Assembly (NCBI GenBank): GCA_016794125.1
Contig: JAEUKT010000002.1
Span: forward strand, 655,396 to 719,395
Source: Alphaproteobacteria bacterium
GTDB lineage: Bacteria; Pseudomonadota; Alphaproteobacteria; Micavibrionales; UBA2020
Direction of reading: 5' to 3'
Length of the DNA stretch: 64,000 bases
Every line of letters starts with the position of its first letter. Within the stretch, counting starts at the first letter, position 1. Positions 26,215-35,305 of this stretch are shown here, piece after piece. The notes beneath the pieces are model-generated. The model had not been told where the DNA came from and made no database searches. It saw only the letters and a program-made list of their open reading frames with translations. A program made the translations under genes and the position numbers.

Positions 26215-28014
26215 TTAGTCGATAAACAATCCTGTGCGCGGCTGGCGCAGGGGCGGCGGCGCGGGGCCGCGTTTGCCGGTGTCTTCGATGCGCGGATAGT
26301 TTTTGCGGTTGCCAAGGTTGTCCCTTGCGAAGTCGCGCACCGCGCCGTTTTTCGACTGCAGCACTTTATCCTGTAAAGATTTCGGCGCGTCGGCCAGCCT
26401 GAATCCGTCGGCGGCCAGCTTTCTGGCAAACTCCACGCGGTCATGCGCCAGCGCCCAGCCCATGGCGCTGCCGCCCGCCGCCGCGTCGAAAGAAATCTGC
26501 CCGCGCAGGAAACGCGGACGCTGCGCCTCGGCATAGATCGCCAGTATTTCGGTGATATTGCCGCTTTGCGCCACGCGCGCGAAGGCGTCCTTCAGCGCGG
26601 CGGGTTTTCCGCCCGCCAGTTCGTCGCGCCGCTTTTGCATGGCGCTCAGGCTGATCAGCGGCATGAACAGGCCGTCATCGGGCGTCTTGCGCGGGAAGTA
26701 GGTACTGCTATTGGCCTTCGCCATCGCGCCGCGCACCGCTTCCAGGTAGCGCGTAATCGCGGGCTGCGTTTTTTCCACCTCGCTCCACAGCGCCATTTCC
26801 TCGATCACGCCGACGGCGCGCTTGCGCCATGCAAGGTCGATGGCGGAAATTTTTTCGCCCGTGGCGGTTTTCTGGGCGTAAAGCGGATCCGCCTCCCACA
26901 GCATCAGGTGGTGCGCGGCGTCGCGCTGGCCGGTTGCCGCCGCTTCCCACAGCGCGCGGTTCAGCGTGCGCTGGCCGAAAAATTCCGCGCCCTGCAAAAA
27001 CACCATCGCGGCCGTATTGCCGGCGCCGGCCGCGCGCGCGAACACGTCGTCCCAGTTATATTTCACGCCTGTCTGCGATATGCGGTGATAGGCATCGGCG
27101 ATCTGGCGCGCGTCCATTTCGGCCATTTTGGCGTTCAGCTGCGCGCGCACATCGATCGACGCGTTTTTCTGCAGCGACAGGCCGATGCCGGTCAGGGCGG
27201 TGAACAGCGCATCTTGCAGCGGCTCGGGCTTTTTATCGCCTTCGGGCTCGTCTGCGTCGGCTTCGGTTTCGGGCGGCGGGTCCTGTTCTTTTTCATCGAC
27301 CGGGGGCGGGGGGCGCAGCAGCGGGTGTTCCGGCGCGCGCGATTTCAGGTAGCGTTTGAAATCCCTGTTTTGCAAAAACAGCTCCTGCGTTTCCGCGTCG
27401 CCAAGGTCAAACGCGATCATGCCCTGCTTGGTTTCAAGGTCGAAGGGCGCGTGATGCTTCAGTAAAAGCGGTATGACATGCCGCTGGTTCAGGTGCGCGG
27501 CGAAGTGCAGCGCGGTCCAGCCTTCATTGTCCGCGCGCGCAAGGTTGACGAGCGGATGCGCCGCCAGTATCTCCAGCGTCGCCGCCTGCCCGCGCGCCGC
27601 CGCCGCCATCGCGGGCGACAGCCCGTGCGCGTTCGTAAAATCGGGCAGCGTATCGTGCTTCGACAGCAGCAGGTTCAGGTTCGCGGCATCGCCCTCCGCC
27701 GCCGCGCGCATGATCGCGCCGGCAAAGCTGTTGTCCTGCAGGCCGTTCAGCAGCGATGTGCTCGACAGCGATGCGGGGTTGAAGGCGGGCGCCGGATCGT
27801 TGCGCGGCACCGGCGCGGGTTTCGGCGTATTCATCAGCGCATTCACTATGCCGCTCGCGCCCGTCATCGCCGCCAGCGACATCGGCGTGGGCGTACTCAT
27901 CGAAGGCATGCCTGCCGTGACACCCATCGATGCTGCCGATGTGTTGAATGCGTCACGCAACGATGAAGCGGGGCGGGGTGGATGCACAGTAGGCCTGACT
28001 TTGGTAATTCGCAT
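26215..28014 (-). CDS. Large ankyrin-repeat protein, 599 aa
   Basis: The N-terminal 100 residues are Met/Pro/Ser-rich and disordered. Residues about 120-215 carry recognisable ankyrin repeats (GLSPAMAAAARGQ, GWTALHFAAHLNQRHVIPLL). A Pro/Glu-rich linker follows near 245-275, then a long helical region with decayed repeats to about 570. It ends GPAPPPLRQPRTGLFID. The ATG at 28014 has no Shine-Dalgarno sequence, but a good promoter ends 8 nt upstream, so the mRNA is probably leaderless. Function beyond protein binding is unknown. Confidence 0.75.
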   Translation of the reverse strand: MRITKVRPTVHPPRPASSLRDAFNTSAASMGVTAGMPSMSTPTPMSLAAMTGASGIVNALMNTPKPAPVPRNDPAPAFNPASLSSTSLLNGLQDNSFAGAIMRAAAEGDAANLNLLLSKHDTLPDFTNAHGLSPAMAAAARGQAATLEILAAHPLVNLARADNEGWTALHFAAHLNQRHVIPLLLKHHAPFDLETKQGMIAFDLGDAETQELFLQNRDFKRYLKSRAPEHPLLRPPPPVDEKEQDPPPETEADADEPEGDKKPEPLQDALFTALTGIGLSLQKNASIDVRAQLNAKMAEMDARQIADAYHRISQTGVKYNWDDVFARAAGAGNTAAMVFLQGAEFFGQRTLNRALWEAAATGQRDAAHHLMLWEADPLYAQKTATGEKISAIDLAWRKRAVGVIEEMALWSEVEKTQPAITRYLEAVRGAMAKANSSTYFPRKTPDDGLFMPLISLSAMQKRRDELAGGKPAALKDAFARVAQSGNITEILAIYAEAQRPRFLRGQISFDAAAGGSAMGWALAHDRVEFARKLAADGFRLADAPKSLQDKVLQSKNGAVRDFARDNLGNRKNYPRIEDTGKRGPAPPPLRQPRTGLFID

Positions 28015-28022
28015 GGTCAGGC

Positions 28023-28051
28023 AAGATAGCTAATAATACGGAAAACGTCAA
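28023..28051 (-). promoter_or_regulatory. Promoter predicted to give a leaderless mRNA
   Basis: On the minus strand: TTGACG (28051-28046), 17-bp spacer, TATCTT (28028-28023). The A of the ATG at 28014 is the ninth base after the -10, so transcription should begin at or within about 2 nt of the start codon. Confidence 0.6.
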
Positions 28052-28175
28052 TTTCAAAGGATAAGTTGCTGATATGTAATGATACTAAGGCTTTGCTGGG
28101 CACTTGGCTGAGGGTTTTTGCGCTCCCCATGCGCAGTATTGTCCGGTCAAGTGTTGTTAAAGCGGACGGTCAGGT

Positions 28176-28568
28176 TCATGGCGCCATTCCGCCGGCCTTG
28201 CGCGTGAAGCGTGCGGGCTGGGGGGCGGATGATCCGCCGGCCAAAGGTTGCTGCGCGGCCTGCGCCGCGTCCCGTCCGGCGCGTTGAGCCAGCAGGGCAT
28301 CATGCAGCGGGGCCAGTTGGTCTATCCACGCCGTCATCTGGATGCTTTGCAAAAAACGTCCCAGATGCAGCGGCACGCGTTTGTCTTTTGCCAGTTTCTT
28401 GATGTCGCGCAAATGCAGCGTGGCGGTCATTTCGGGATTCGGCGATTCAGTCTTGCGGTCGGCCATGATCTGCACGATGCGGCTGATCACTTCGTTGTCG
28501 GTCAGCTTTCCGGCCTCGATCAGGTCGGCGATGCGGGTGGCGTTCCTTGCGGCGCGTTCGGTCGTCAT
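28176..28568 (-). CDS. Hypothetical protein, last gene of a three-gene overlapping operon
   Basis: A 130-residue soluble helical protein. The first 75 residues are charged; the last 30 are Ala/Gln/Pro-rich and end SAPQPARFTRKAGGMAP, close to the tails of the two genes upstream. Its ATG overlaps the stop of the preceding gene (ATGA). No family recognised. Confidence 0.65.
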   Translation of the reverse strand: MTTERAARNATRIADLIEAGKLTDNEVISRIVQIMADRKTESPNPEMTATLHLRDIKKLAKDKRVPLHLGRFLQSIQMTAWIDQLAPLHDALLAQRAGRDAAQAAQQPLAGGSSAPQPARFTRKAGGMAP

Positions 28569-29164
28569 GCGGTCACCGTGTTGCGGTTGCGGGTAAAACT
28601 GGCGCGGGGCGGCGCCTTCAGCTGCGCATGGCCGCTTGCCACGGCGGCAGCGACTTCCTGCCCTTGCGCCGCGCGCTGCTGCTCGCGCCAGACGGCGCTG
28701 TGTTCGTTCATCAGTTGCGTGAAATCGGGCGTTTGCATGATGGCTTCGATGCGCGCGGCCACTTCGTCCCCGTTCTTTTTGCGCATGGCAGCCGCATGCA
28801 GGAAAGACTGCTTCAGTTGCGACAGGTCGCCGATATTGGCGCGGATATGCGTGCGTGCAGCGCCCTGTTGCTCTTCGTCGTAGCGGCGCGGGTCCAGCTT
28901 GTCGTCCATGACCTCCGACAGCAGCTTTGACGCCTGTTCCTCCGTCAGCGGTTTTTCGGCGAACACGCCGTCAAATGTCGAGGAAAGGCGCGGATGAAGC
29001 AAGGGCATGCCGGTGACCGCGGCCGTCATCGCCGCCGTCAGCGCGCCGGCAGCGGCGACGATGCCGGCGCCGAACATCGGGGCCGATGCGAATTTGCGGA
29101 TTTTTTCATGCGCGGGCTTGTCGGCCAACAGCGCGGACCATTTTTTGTCTTTTTCCTGATTCAT
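28565..29164 (-). CDS. Hypothetical protein with one hydrophobic segment, middle gene of the operon
   Basis: A 199-residue protein. A Lys-rich N-terminus leads to a Gly/Ala/Met hydrophobic segment at about 30-54 that could be a membrane helix, followed by a helical soluble region. It ends KAPPRASFTRNRNTVTA, matching the tail pattern A-P-x-x-A-[SR]-F. The start ATG at 29164 overlaps the upstream stop (ATGA), and its own stop overlaps the downstream start in the same way. No family recognised. Confidence 0.65.
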   Translation of the reverse strand: MNQEKDKKWSALLADKPAHEKIRKFASAPMFGAGIVAAAGALTAAMTAAVTGMPLLHPRLSSTFDGVFAEKPLTEEQASKLLSEVMDDKLDPRRYDEEQQGAARTHIRANIGDLSQLKQSFLHAAAMRKKNGDEVAARIEAIMQTPDFTQLMNEHSAVWREQQRAAQGQEVAAAVASGHAQLKAPPRASFTRNRNTVTA

Positions 29165-29802
29165 GTTGTCCGCTTTGGCGCGAAACGCGCGGTAGCAGGC
29201 GCGGTGACGTTTGTCTGCAAACCCTGCTGCATGCAGTTGACCACCTGCATCACGGGGGAAATATTGATCAGGCGCTGCTGCCATTCGGGCGTCATTTCGC
29301 GCTTCAGGTATCCGTTCACGAAATCGCGCAGGTTGCCAAGGCCGCCATCGGCGCGATAGCCGCCCTTCGCCATGTGGTCCATCACGATCGCACGCATGCC
29401 TTCGCGCATCATGCCGGGCAGCGGCGCTTCATCCACCATCAGTTCGGCGATGGCTGGAAACATCTTGTTGTTGAAGGGCTGCTTGTTCACCTTTGCAAAT
29501 CGTTCCTTCAGCATGCCCGGCATCTGTTCCGAACCGACGAAGCCGGGCGGCACTCCTGTGATCTTGAATCCCTCTTGGCTGTCTTGCCCCAAATGGCGGG
29601 TGACGATGGTGACGTTGCGGGGCGCGTTGCCGCGCGCGGGCGTATTGAAAACTTCCAGCAGCTGTGCCGCTTTTTCATTGCCGGTGAATTCGCCGATATC
29701 GTCGATCAGCGTCACGGTTGCGCCCGAAAGATCGCCCATTTTGTCGAGCGCCTCGGCCAGCACCTGAGAGATCGGCTCCAAATGTCCCGGAACAGCAGCC
29801 AT
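29161..29802 (-). CDS. Hypothetical protein, first gene of the operon
   Basis: A 213-residue soluble protein. I start it at the ATG at 29802 (MAAVPGHLEP) because GGGGG lies 7 nt upstream; a start at 29826 would place that site inside the gene. The first third has an alpha/beta feel (ATVTLIDDIGEF, NVTIVTRHLGQ), which could be a small nucleotide- or protein-binding fold, but no catalytic motif is visible. The end is TAPATARFAPKRTT, again like the tails of its two partners. No family recognised. Confidence 0.65.
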   Translation of the reverse strand: MAAVPGHLEPISQVLAEALDKMGDLSGATVTLIDDIGEFTGNEKAAQLLEVFNTPARGNAPRNVTIVTRHLGQDSQEGFKITGVPPGFVGSEQMPGMLKERFAKVNKQPFNNKMFPAIAELMVDEAPLPGMMREGMRAIVMDHMAKGGYRADGGLGNLRDFVNGYLKREMTPEWQQRLINISPVMQVVNCMQQGLQTNVTAPATARFAPKRTT

Positions 29803-29918
29803 CCATACCCCCGAAAATCGCGGCAAGCCCCCCTGCCGGTCGATAAGGTATTATATATAATATGTAAAACTCTGTCCAGCCAAGCAGGATTGTCTTTTAA
29901 GACGTTAATAATAAACGA

Positions 29919-30887
29919 TTATTTAGACGGCTTGGTCTTGAAAACATCCGATGCGAAGACAGCCTCGTTTTCCTTCATGAAACCGTCCACCGATTCGGCA
30001 GATACCATGTCTGCAAAATAGGGCTGCAACTCCGCCGAATATGACGGCGCGCCGTCAAAACGGTCCTCGCCCACCTTGGCAAGACCGAAGGCCGCAATCG
30101 CCATGCCGACCGTGAAAAATCCGCACCAGATGCGGCGGCGTTTAACCGACATATCGGTCGCCAGGGTCAGCGCGCCATACAACAGCACGACCACCAGCCC
30201 CGCATTCAACGCGAAGGATGCCATCGACGCGGGCGTGCTGTCGTTTGTCAGGAAGGACAGATAATCCTGCAGCAGCGCGGCGGCGCAGGTGGCGACCACG
30301 AACATGCTGGCCAGTGCCACATGGCTGCGGAAACGCGATTTATGGCGGATCAGCCGCCCGCCGACGCCCCACAACGCCGACCAGACCAGAATGGCGATGC
30401 CGACGCTGATGCCGGTGCCGGCCAGCGTCTCGCCGATATCGGGCGTCCAGCTGTCGAGGTATTTCCAGCCGACGGCGGCAGCACCTGCCGACAGCAGCGA
30501 CAGCCACACGACCAGCGGGCGCGCCAGAAACACCAGCACGGGGTTGGCGCGCGCGATGCGGCGCGCGGGCGGCACCGGATGCGCGGGATCGAAAATGCGG
30601 ATATCGGTCAGCCCAACACGCACGGTATCGCCCGATTTCAAATGCGCGCTCGATCCCCTGTGATGCTTGTCGTTCAGCGTCAGCCCGTTTTCGGATGCCA
30701 GGTCGTGGATGACGAAATCGGTGCCGTCGAATTCGATACGCACATGCTGCGGGCTGACATGCGGGTCGCCGATGATGATGTCGTTGTGATAACCGCGCCC
30801 CAGCGTGGCGGGAAACGCCTCGATCGACCGGTGGGTGATCGCGCCGTCGCCGGAATGGCTGGTGATTTCCAGTACAAGGCGTTTCAT
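29919..30887 (-). CDS. FHA-domain membrane protein
   Basis: A 322-residue protein. Residues about 25-95 form a forkhead-associated domain that binds phosphothreonine: TLGRGYHNDIII holds the conserved Arg and SPQHVRIE the Ser/His pair. About five membrane helices follow (roughly 118-285), then a short soluble tail. This would place a phosphopeptide-sensing domain at the cytoplasmic face. Its ATG overlaps the stop of the HtrA-like protease gene (ATGA), so the two are made together. No Ser/Thr kinase gene is in the window to supply the phosphate. Confidence 0.82.
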   Translation of the reverse strand: MKRLVLEITSHSGDGAITHRSIEAFPATLGRGYHNDIIIGDPHVSPQHVRIEFDGTDFVIHDLASENGLTLNDKHHRGSSAHLKSGDTVRVGLTDIRIFDPAHPVPPARRIARANPVLVFLARPLVVWLSLLSAGAAAVGWKYLDSWTPDIGETLAGTGISVGIAILVWSALWGVGGRLIRHKSRFRSHVALASMFVVATCAAALLQDYLSFLTNDSTPASMASFALNAGLVVVLLYGALTLATDMSVKRRRIWCGFFTVGMAIAAFGLAKVGEDRFDGAPSYSAELQPYFADMVSAESVDGFMKENEAVFASDVFKTKPSK

Positions 30888-32371
30888 TTCGCACCTTCTT
30901 TCAGGGCAGCGGGCTTCAATGCGGGGGCATCCGGCGCCGTCGCCGGTTTGCCGCCGCCTTCCTGCTTCAGCGTCACGCTTTCCATGAACTTGCGCGACAG
31001 TTTCAGCGCGTTTTCCTTCGATACGCCTTCGGCCACCTGCGTGATCATGAACCCTTCGCGCGACCCGCCCACCATCGCCATGTACAGCTGCATGTCATAC
31101 AGCTTCGGGTATTTCCGGTACTGCCGCACGCAGAACGAGCTTTTGAAACGGCGGCCCGCCAGTTCGACGAAGGCATTGCTGCAGTCGTAATTTGTGACGT
31201 TTTCCTCCGCCGCGTCGCCGGTGCCGAGCGGCATATCGTACTGGCTTTCGTAATAGCTGTAGAAACGCGGCAGGGCGAGCCGCTTATGCGCGGTCAGATG
31301 GTCGTAGCGGTACATGAACAGGCCGGTGTCGAAATTGTTGTCGAGGAACAGCCGGTCGTTGCTCATGCAGGTCGATCGCGAAAACCGCTCATAGGCCTGC
31401 TTGTCGTTTTCGTCCTTCATCGTGTCGCCCCAGCATTTGAAGGCGTTGTTGATGCGGCCCGGTACCATGAAGGGGCCAAAGGGCACGGTTTCCCACTTGT
31501 CGGCCAGCAGTTTGCTGACCACTTTTTCCTGCGTCTGCAGCAGCTGCTCCTCGATGTAAGCCGACGCGTTTGCGATGAAGTCATAGCCGGGCTTTTGCGC
31601 GGCAAGGTCGCTTTCCAGCTGCTTCAGCGGCTCGACCGGCACCAGGAAGCTGATCGAGTTGCCGGCGGTGGATACGTTGACACCCACCACTTTGCCGTCA
31701 TGGCCCAGCACAGGGCCGCCCGACATGCCGGGGTTGAGCGATCCGGAGAAGTGGATTTTATCGATGAAGCTTTCGCGGCTCACGCCGTTATGCGTGCCTT
31801 CGATGATCGTGAAGCTGATGTCATGCGGGTTGCCCAGCGAAAACAATCTTGTGCCCTTGGGCAGGTCCGATTTGCCAAGCTCGACAAATGTCGGGCCGGG
31901 CGGGTCCATCTGCACGATCGCAAGGTCGTGTCCGACATCGGCGACCAATACTTTCAGGCTGCCGCGGCGCCCCTTGTCGTCGAGGTATTCAAGCCGGTTG
32001 CTTTCGTGACGCTGCACCGCTTCGGCCACGACGTGATAGTTCGTCGCCATCATGCCGGATGCGGAAAACTGGAAACCCGAGCCGATGGAATTTTTTTTGT
32101 CGGACGCAAGGTCGATGACCTGCACCTGATAAATCGCTTCGCCGTATTTCTGCCAGATGCGCTGCGCTTCGTCGGTGATGTCGGGCGCGGGTTTTGGTGT
32201 GGCAGGGGCGGCGGCAGCGCCGGCCTCTGCTGCTGCTTCTTCGGGCGGCGCGGCCAGGCTGCTGCCATCCATCACGGCAGGCTCGTTTTCCGGCTGCGCC
32301 ATCACCGTCGCGGGCAGCGCCATGGTCAGGCAAAAGGCAAAGGCAAGAAAGGGCGCAACAGGGCGGATCAT
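30884..32371 (-). CDS. Exported HtrA-like serine protease with unknown C-terminal domain
   Basis: A 495-residue protein with a signal peptide (cut after about residue 25, VMAQ) and an Ala/Pro linker to 63. A trypsin-like domain has His113 (TNYHVV), Asp149 (GHDLAIV) and Ser217 (NPGMSGGPV). Instead of PDZ domains it has about 240 residues of unknown fold with four or more Cys (FKCWGD, STCMSN, YDCSNAF, SFCVRQY), likely disulphide-bonded in the periplasm. The ATG at 32371 follows GAGGA by 4 nt; the longer frame to 32524 lacks such a site. It is coupled to the FHA membrane gene downstream. Confidence 0.83.
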   Translation of the reverse strand: MIRPVAPFLAFAFCLTMALPATVMAQPENEPAVMDGSSLAAPPEEAAAEAGAAAAPATPKPAPDITDEAQRIWQKYGEAIYQVQVIDLASDKKNSIGSGFQFSASGMMATNYHVVAEAVQRHESNRLEYLDDKGRRGSLKVLVADVGHDLAIVQMDPPGPTFVELGKSDLPKGTRLFSLGNPHDISFTIIEGTHNGVSRESFIDKIHFSGSLNPGMSGGPVLGHDGKVVGVNVSTAGNSISFLVPVEPLKQLESDLAAQKPGYDFIANASAYIEEQLLQTQEKVVSKLLADKWETVPFGPFMVPGRINNAFKCWGDTMKDENDKQAYERFSRSTCMSNDRLFLDNNFDTGLFMYRYDHLTAHKRLALPRFYSYYESQYDMPLGTGDAAEENVTNYDCSNAFVELAGRRFKSSFCVRQYRKYPKLYDMQLYMAMVGGSREGFMITQVAEGVSKENALKLSRKFMESVTLKQEGGGKPATAPDAPALKPAALKEGAK

Positions 32372-32688
32372 GCAGTCCTCAAGAAGATGCTCAGGGCAGG
32401 GAAAACGCGCCGGATGCCGCGCCGTATTTATTCTCCACAACAAACGCTTCGCTTGGCAAGGCGTATCAATACGTCTTGTGCTATTTATGAAAATGGCAGC
32501 CACTTTGTAATAAAATTTCCGCAAACAGCGTTTTTATATTCCCAAGCTTGCGAAGCCGCATGGACTCGTGATGTTAACCATGCTAACTTTCCAATCTGTT
32601 AAAAGCAGCATCACCATAAAACGCCATTAAAAATGTCGATCACGCCGGTATTACGGCCGTCATGTAATGGCTTTTCGGGGACGAAGAA
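32372..32688. other. 317-bp divergent intergenic region
   Basis: It separates the protease operon (minus) from the ankyrin gene at 32689 (plus). It is AT-rich in the middle, with GTTAACCATGCTAAC-type elements near 32573, a near miss to the CtrA pattern. No ORF with coding character and no clear hairpin were found. Confidence 0.4.
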
Positions 32689-34131
32689 TTGAAAAACTTT
32701 TTCAACGCCGTTTCAAGAATGTTCCGGGGCGACCCGAACAAGGTACAGGACACCGGCTACACGCGCCTGCAAAAGGCCGTGGCCGAAAACGACCTGTCAT
32801 CGGTGGTGGCGCTGATTAAAATGGGCGCCGATGTGAACATGCGCGGCAACCTGATGTATCCGCCGCTGCATCTTGCCCTCGACAAAGACCGCCATTCCAT
32901 CGCCGTCGCGCTTATTCAGGCCGGCGCAGACGTCAACCTGCCCGATGCGACCGGCAAAACGCCGCTGCACCGCGCAGTGATGCAGAGCCAGGAAACCTTC
33001 GTCCGCACGCTCGTCAAACTGGGCGCGGATACGAATGCGAAAGACGACCAGGGCCGCACGCCCTTGCACGTCATCACGACATCGAACCCCGATATCGTCG
33101 ACCTGCTGGTGGCCAACAATGCGCGCCTGAACGAGAAAGATATCAATGGCAACACGCCGCTGCACACCTTCCTTGATAAGCCCGTGCTGGTCGAAAAGCT
33201 TTTGAAGAACGGCGCGGACCCGAACGCGAAAAACGATTTCGGCGTTTCCCCCTACATGATGATGCTGGAGGAAGAACGCCTGTCGCAATACCCGAAAGTG
33301 CTGCAGCAAATGCTGGCCTTCAAGGCCGATATCGGCGCTGCGAACCAGCTGGGCGAGACTGTGCTGCATATGGCGGCGCGGCTTGAAATGGCGGATACCT
33401 TCAATTCCGTCCTCGGCGGCTGCGAATTGAAAATCAAGGACGCGAACGGCAACAACGTGCTGCACGCGCTCGCCCGCACACAAAACGTTTCGATGATCCT
33501 GAAGGCGATCGACAAGGCGCCCGAACTGCTGCATGACGAAAACATCCACGGACGCACGCCGCTGGCGGAACTTGTCCGCCGCGCCGACCGCCAGCCGTAC
33601 CGCATCGACGACAAATTTATCGCGGCTGCGCGCGTGATGATCAATGCGGGTGCCGATCCTTCGGTCACCGACGAATACGGCCGCACGCTGCTGCACTATG
33701 CCGTCGCGCAAGACAAACAAGGCTTCATCGAATATCTGGCCGGCAAAAAAATCAATTTCGATGTCGTCGATAAAGACGGCAAGGCCGCGCTGCATATCGC
33801 GATCGACCGCAAGAATTTGACCGTGCTGGACCGACTGCTTGATTTGGGTGCGGATCCCGACCTCACCGACAGCCGCGGCTGGACGGTTCTGGACCGCCTC
33901 GCCGAAAAAGACGACCGCAACAGCCCTGTCGTTCAACGCCTGATCGTGGCGGGCGCGCAGTATAAAAAACAGCTGCCGCTCAACCCTGAACTGATGCGCA
34001 AGCGGAACAACAACAGCCTGAACAAACCCGGCCTTGAAAAACCCCGCGTGCAGCCCGGCGGGCTGAACGACAACGGTGCCGATACGCCGAAATTCGGCGG
34101 CTTCAAGCCCAAGCCCCCCGCGAATAACTAA
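32689..34131 (+). CDS. Ankyrin-repeat protein, 480 aa
   Basis: About eleven to twelve ankyrin repeats cover residues 22-435, several close to consensus (GKTPLHRAVMQSQETFVRTL, GRTPLHVITTSNPDIVDLL, GRTLLHYAVAQDKQGFIEYL). The N-terminus KNFFNAVSRMFRG resembles that of the 25541-26059 protein. The tail is Pro/Lys-rich and contains TPKFGGFKPKPP. The likely start is TTG 32689, with GGGGA about 9 nt upstream; the internal ATG at 32719 lacks a ribosome site. There is no signal peptide or membrane helix, so it is cytoplasmic or exported without a Sec signal. Confidence 0.85.
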   Translation: MKNFFNAVSRMFRGDPNKVQDTGYTRLQKAVAENDLSSVVALIKMGADVNMRGNLMYPPLHLALDKDRHSIAVALIQAGADVNLPDATGKTPLHRAVMQSQETFVRTLVKLGADTNAKDDQGRTPLHVITTSNPDIVDLLVANNARLNEKDINGNTPLHTFLDKPVLVEKLLKNGADPNAKNDFGVSPYMMMLEEERLSQYPKVLQQMLAFKADIGAANQLGETVLHMAARLEMADTFNSVLGGCELKIKDANGNNVLHALARTQNVSMILKAIDKAPELLHDENIHGRTPLAELVRRADRQPYRIDDKFIAAARVMINAGADPSVTDEYGRTLLHYAVAQDKQGFIEYLAGKKINFDVVDKDGKAALHIAIDRKNLTVLDRLLDLGADPDLTDSRGWTVLDRLAEKDDRNSPVVQRLIVAGAQYKKQLPLNPELMRKRNNNSLNKPGLEKPRVQPGGLNDNGADTPKFGGFKPKPPANN

Positions 34132-34143
34132 GCGCCGTGTATT

Positions 34144-34187
34144 TTATTGCCATAAGCGGTTGACTCACCTGCGCGAGCCGCTAAACT
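34144..34187 (+). promoter_or_regulatory. Promoter for 34222 with upstream TTATTGCCATAA element
   Basis: TTGACT (34160-34165), 16-bp spacer, TAAACT (34182-34187). Just upstream of the -35 lies TTATTGCCATAA (34144-34155 region), a word that recurs upstream of several other island genes and could be an activator site. Confidence 0.45.
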
Positions 34188-34221
34188 GCGCCCTGTTATC
34201 ATATCTATACGGAGCGCAGCG

Positions 34222-35130
34222 ATGGGTTACGGTCACATACGCGCAGAAGCTTTGCAGGATGCCAGCGTCCAGCCGGTGCTGAAGGATCTTGCGCAACGCA
34301 TCATTCCGGGCGGGCGGCTGGACGATTTCCGTCAGGCGGTTCAGGCGGGCACGATCGACCCGCTCGATGTGCCCGAAAAATTCCCGATGATGTCGGCGGT
34401 GTCACAAGTGCTGGCGCTGCCCGACACCAAGGAACAGATGAAATGGCTGGCGGCATTGTTCGAAGGATCGCCGGAAAAATTCCGCGCGGCGGTCGCACCC
34501 AATTTCGGTTTCCAGTGGGGATCGCCCAACACCAATATCGCGGCATATGACGATTACCGCCGCTACGACATCGAACGCACGCCGCTGTTCTCGCTCCTCG
34601 CGGCGCGTCCCGACGTTACGCTTGCCGATTTCATCGCGCTCGACCCGCAGGCATTGGCGCAAAATGTCGTGAACCGCGATGCGGCGCAGGTGCCGCAGCC
34701 GCTGTTGCACCATTTCGCCTTCAACCGCGAACTCAGCGTGAAGGTACTGGACGATATCGAGGCCGCAACCGGCAACGCCGATTTCCTTTTCATCAAAAAT
34801 GCGCGCGGCGAAACGCTGTTCCACCGTATCGCGTCGTATAACGGCAACCACGAAGATGAAACGAAAATCGATATCCTCAGCTGGATGGCGCAGCGCAAGC
34901 CGCATCTGGTGAACGAACCCGACCGCTTCGGCTGGACGCCGCTCGACCGGCTGCTGGCGCACAGTCGCGGCAAGCTCGACACCACGCTCGGGCGTTTCCT
35001 GCTGGCATCGAACGCGAAGCTGGCAAAACAGATCGCGCCCGAATTCAACCTGAAAGCGCAGTTGCAGGAAAACGAGGGGCTTGGACTCGACAAGCAGCCG
35101 TCGCGTAAAATGGCGCCGCCCGCGCCTTGA
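34222..35130 (+). CDS. Ankyrin-like protein with decayed repeats, 302 aa
   Basis: Starts at ATG 34222 after CGGAG. The product is soluble and helical. Two ankyrin-like units remain at the C-terminal side (ARGETLFHRIASYNG and RFGWTPLDRLLAHSRG), while the first 180 residues have lost the consensus. The tail ends PSRKMAPPAP. It follows the 480-residue ankyrin gene on the same strand after 90 bp, with its own promoter. Likely a diverged relative; function unknown. Confidence 0.65.
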   Translation: MGYGHIRAEALQDASVQPVLKDLAQRIIPGGRLDDFRQAVQAGTIDPLDVPEKFPMMSAVSQVLALPDTKEQMKWLAALFEGSPEKFRAAVAPNFGFQWGSPNTNIAAYDDYRRYDIERTPLFSLLAARPDVTLADFIALDPQALAQNVVNRDAAQVPQPLLHHFAFNRELSVKVLDDIEAATGNADFLFIKNARGETLFHRIASYNGNHEDETKIDILSWMAQRKPHLVNEPDRFGWTPLDRLLAHSRGKLDTTLGRFLLASNAKLAKQIAPEFNLKAQLQENEGLGLDKQPSRKMAPPAP

Positions 35131-35224
35131 AATTTTGATGCGCCGCAATAAGATTTATCTATATATATCTATATGAAATAACTTGATTATACAGCGTTAA
35201 GATAGAATTTTTATCGACGCTTGC

Positions 35225-35253
35225 TTGACATAATGGAACATAGGCTGCAATAT
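35225..35253 (+). promoter_or_regulatory. Promoter for the gene at 35306
   Basis: Perfect TTGACA (35225-35230), 17-bp spacer, CAATAT (35248-35253). Transcription would start near 35260. Confidence 0.6.
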
Positions 35254-35305
35254 CTGCAACAGTCCGGAAACCTGATAAAACAGCTCCTGAAACGGCGGTG
35301 ACGAA

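Noticed and set aside
26443..27465. 340-codon plus-strand frame opposite the 599-residue ankyrin gene
   Set aside because: Shadow frame; the ankyrin gene has repeats, a promoter and a proper start.
32573..32592. Possible CtrA site near GTTAACCATGCTAAC
   Set aside because: The spacing and second half do not match TTAA-N7-TTAA.
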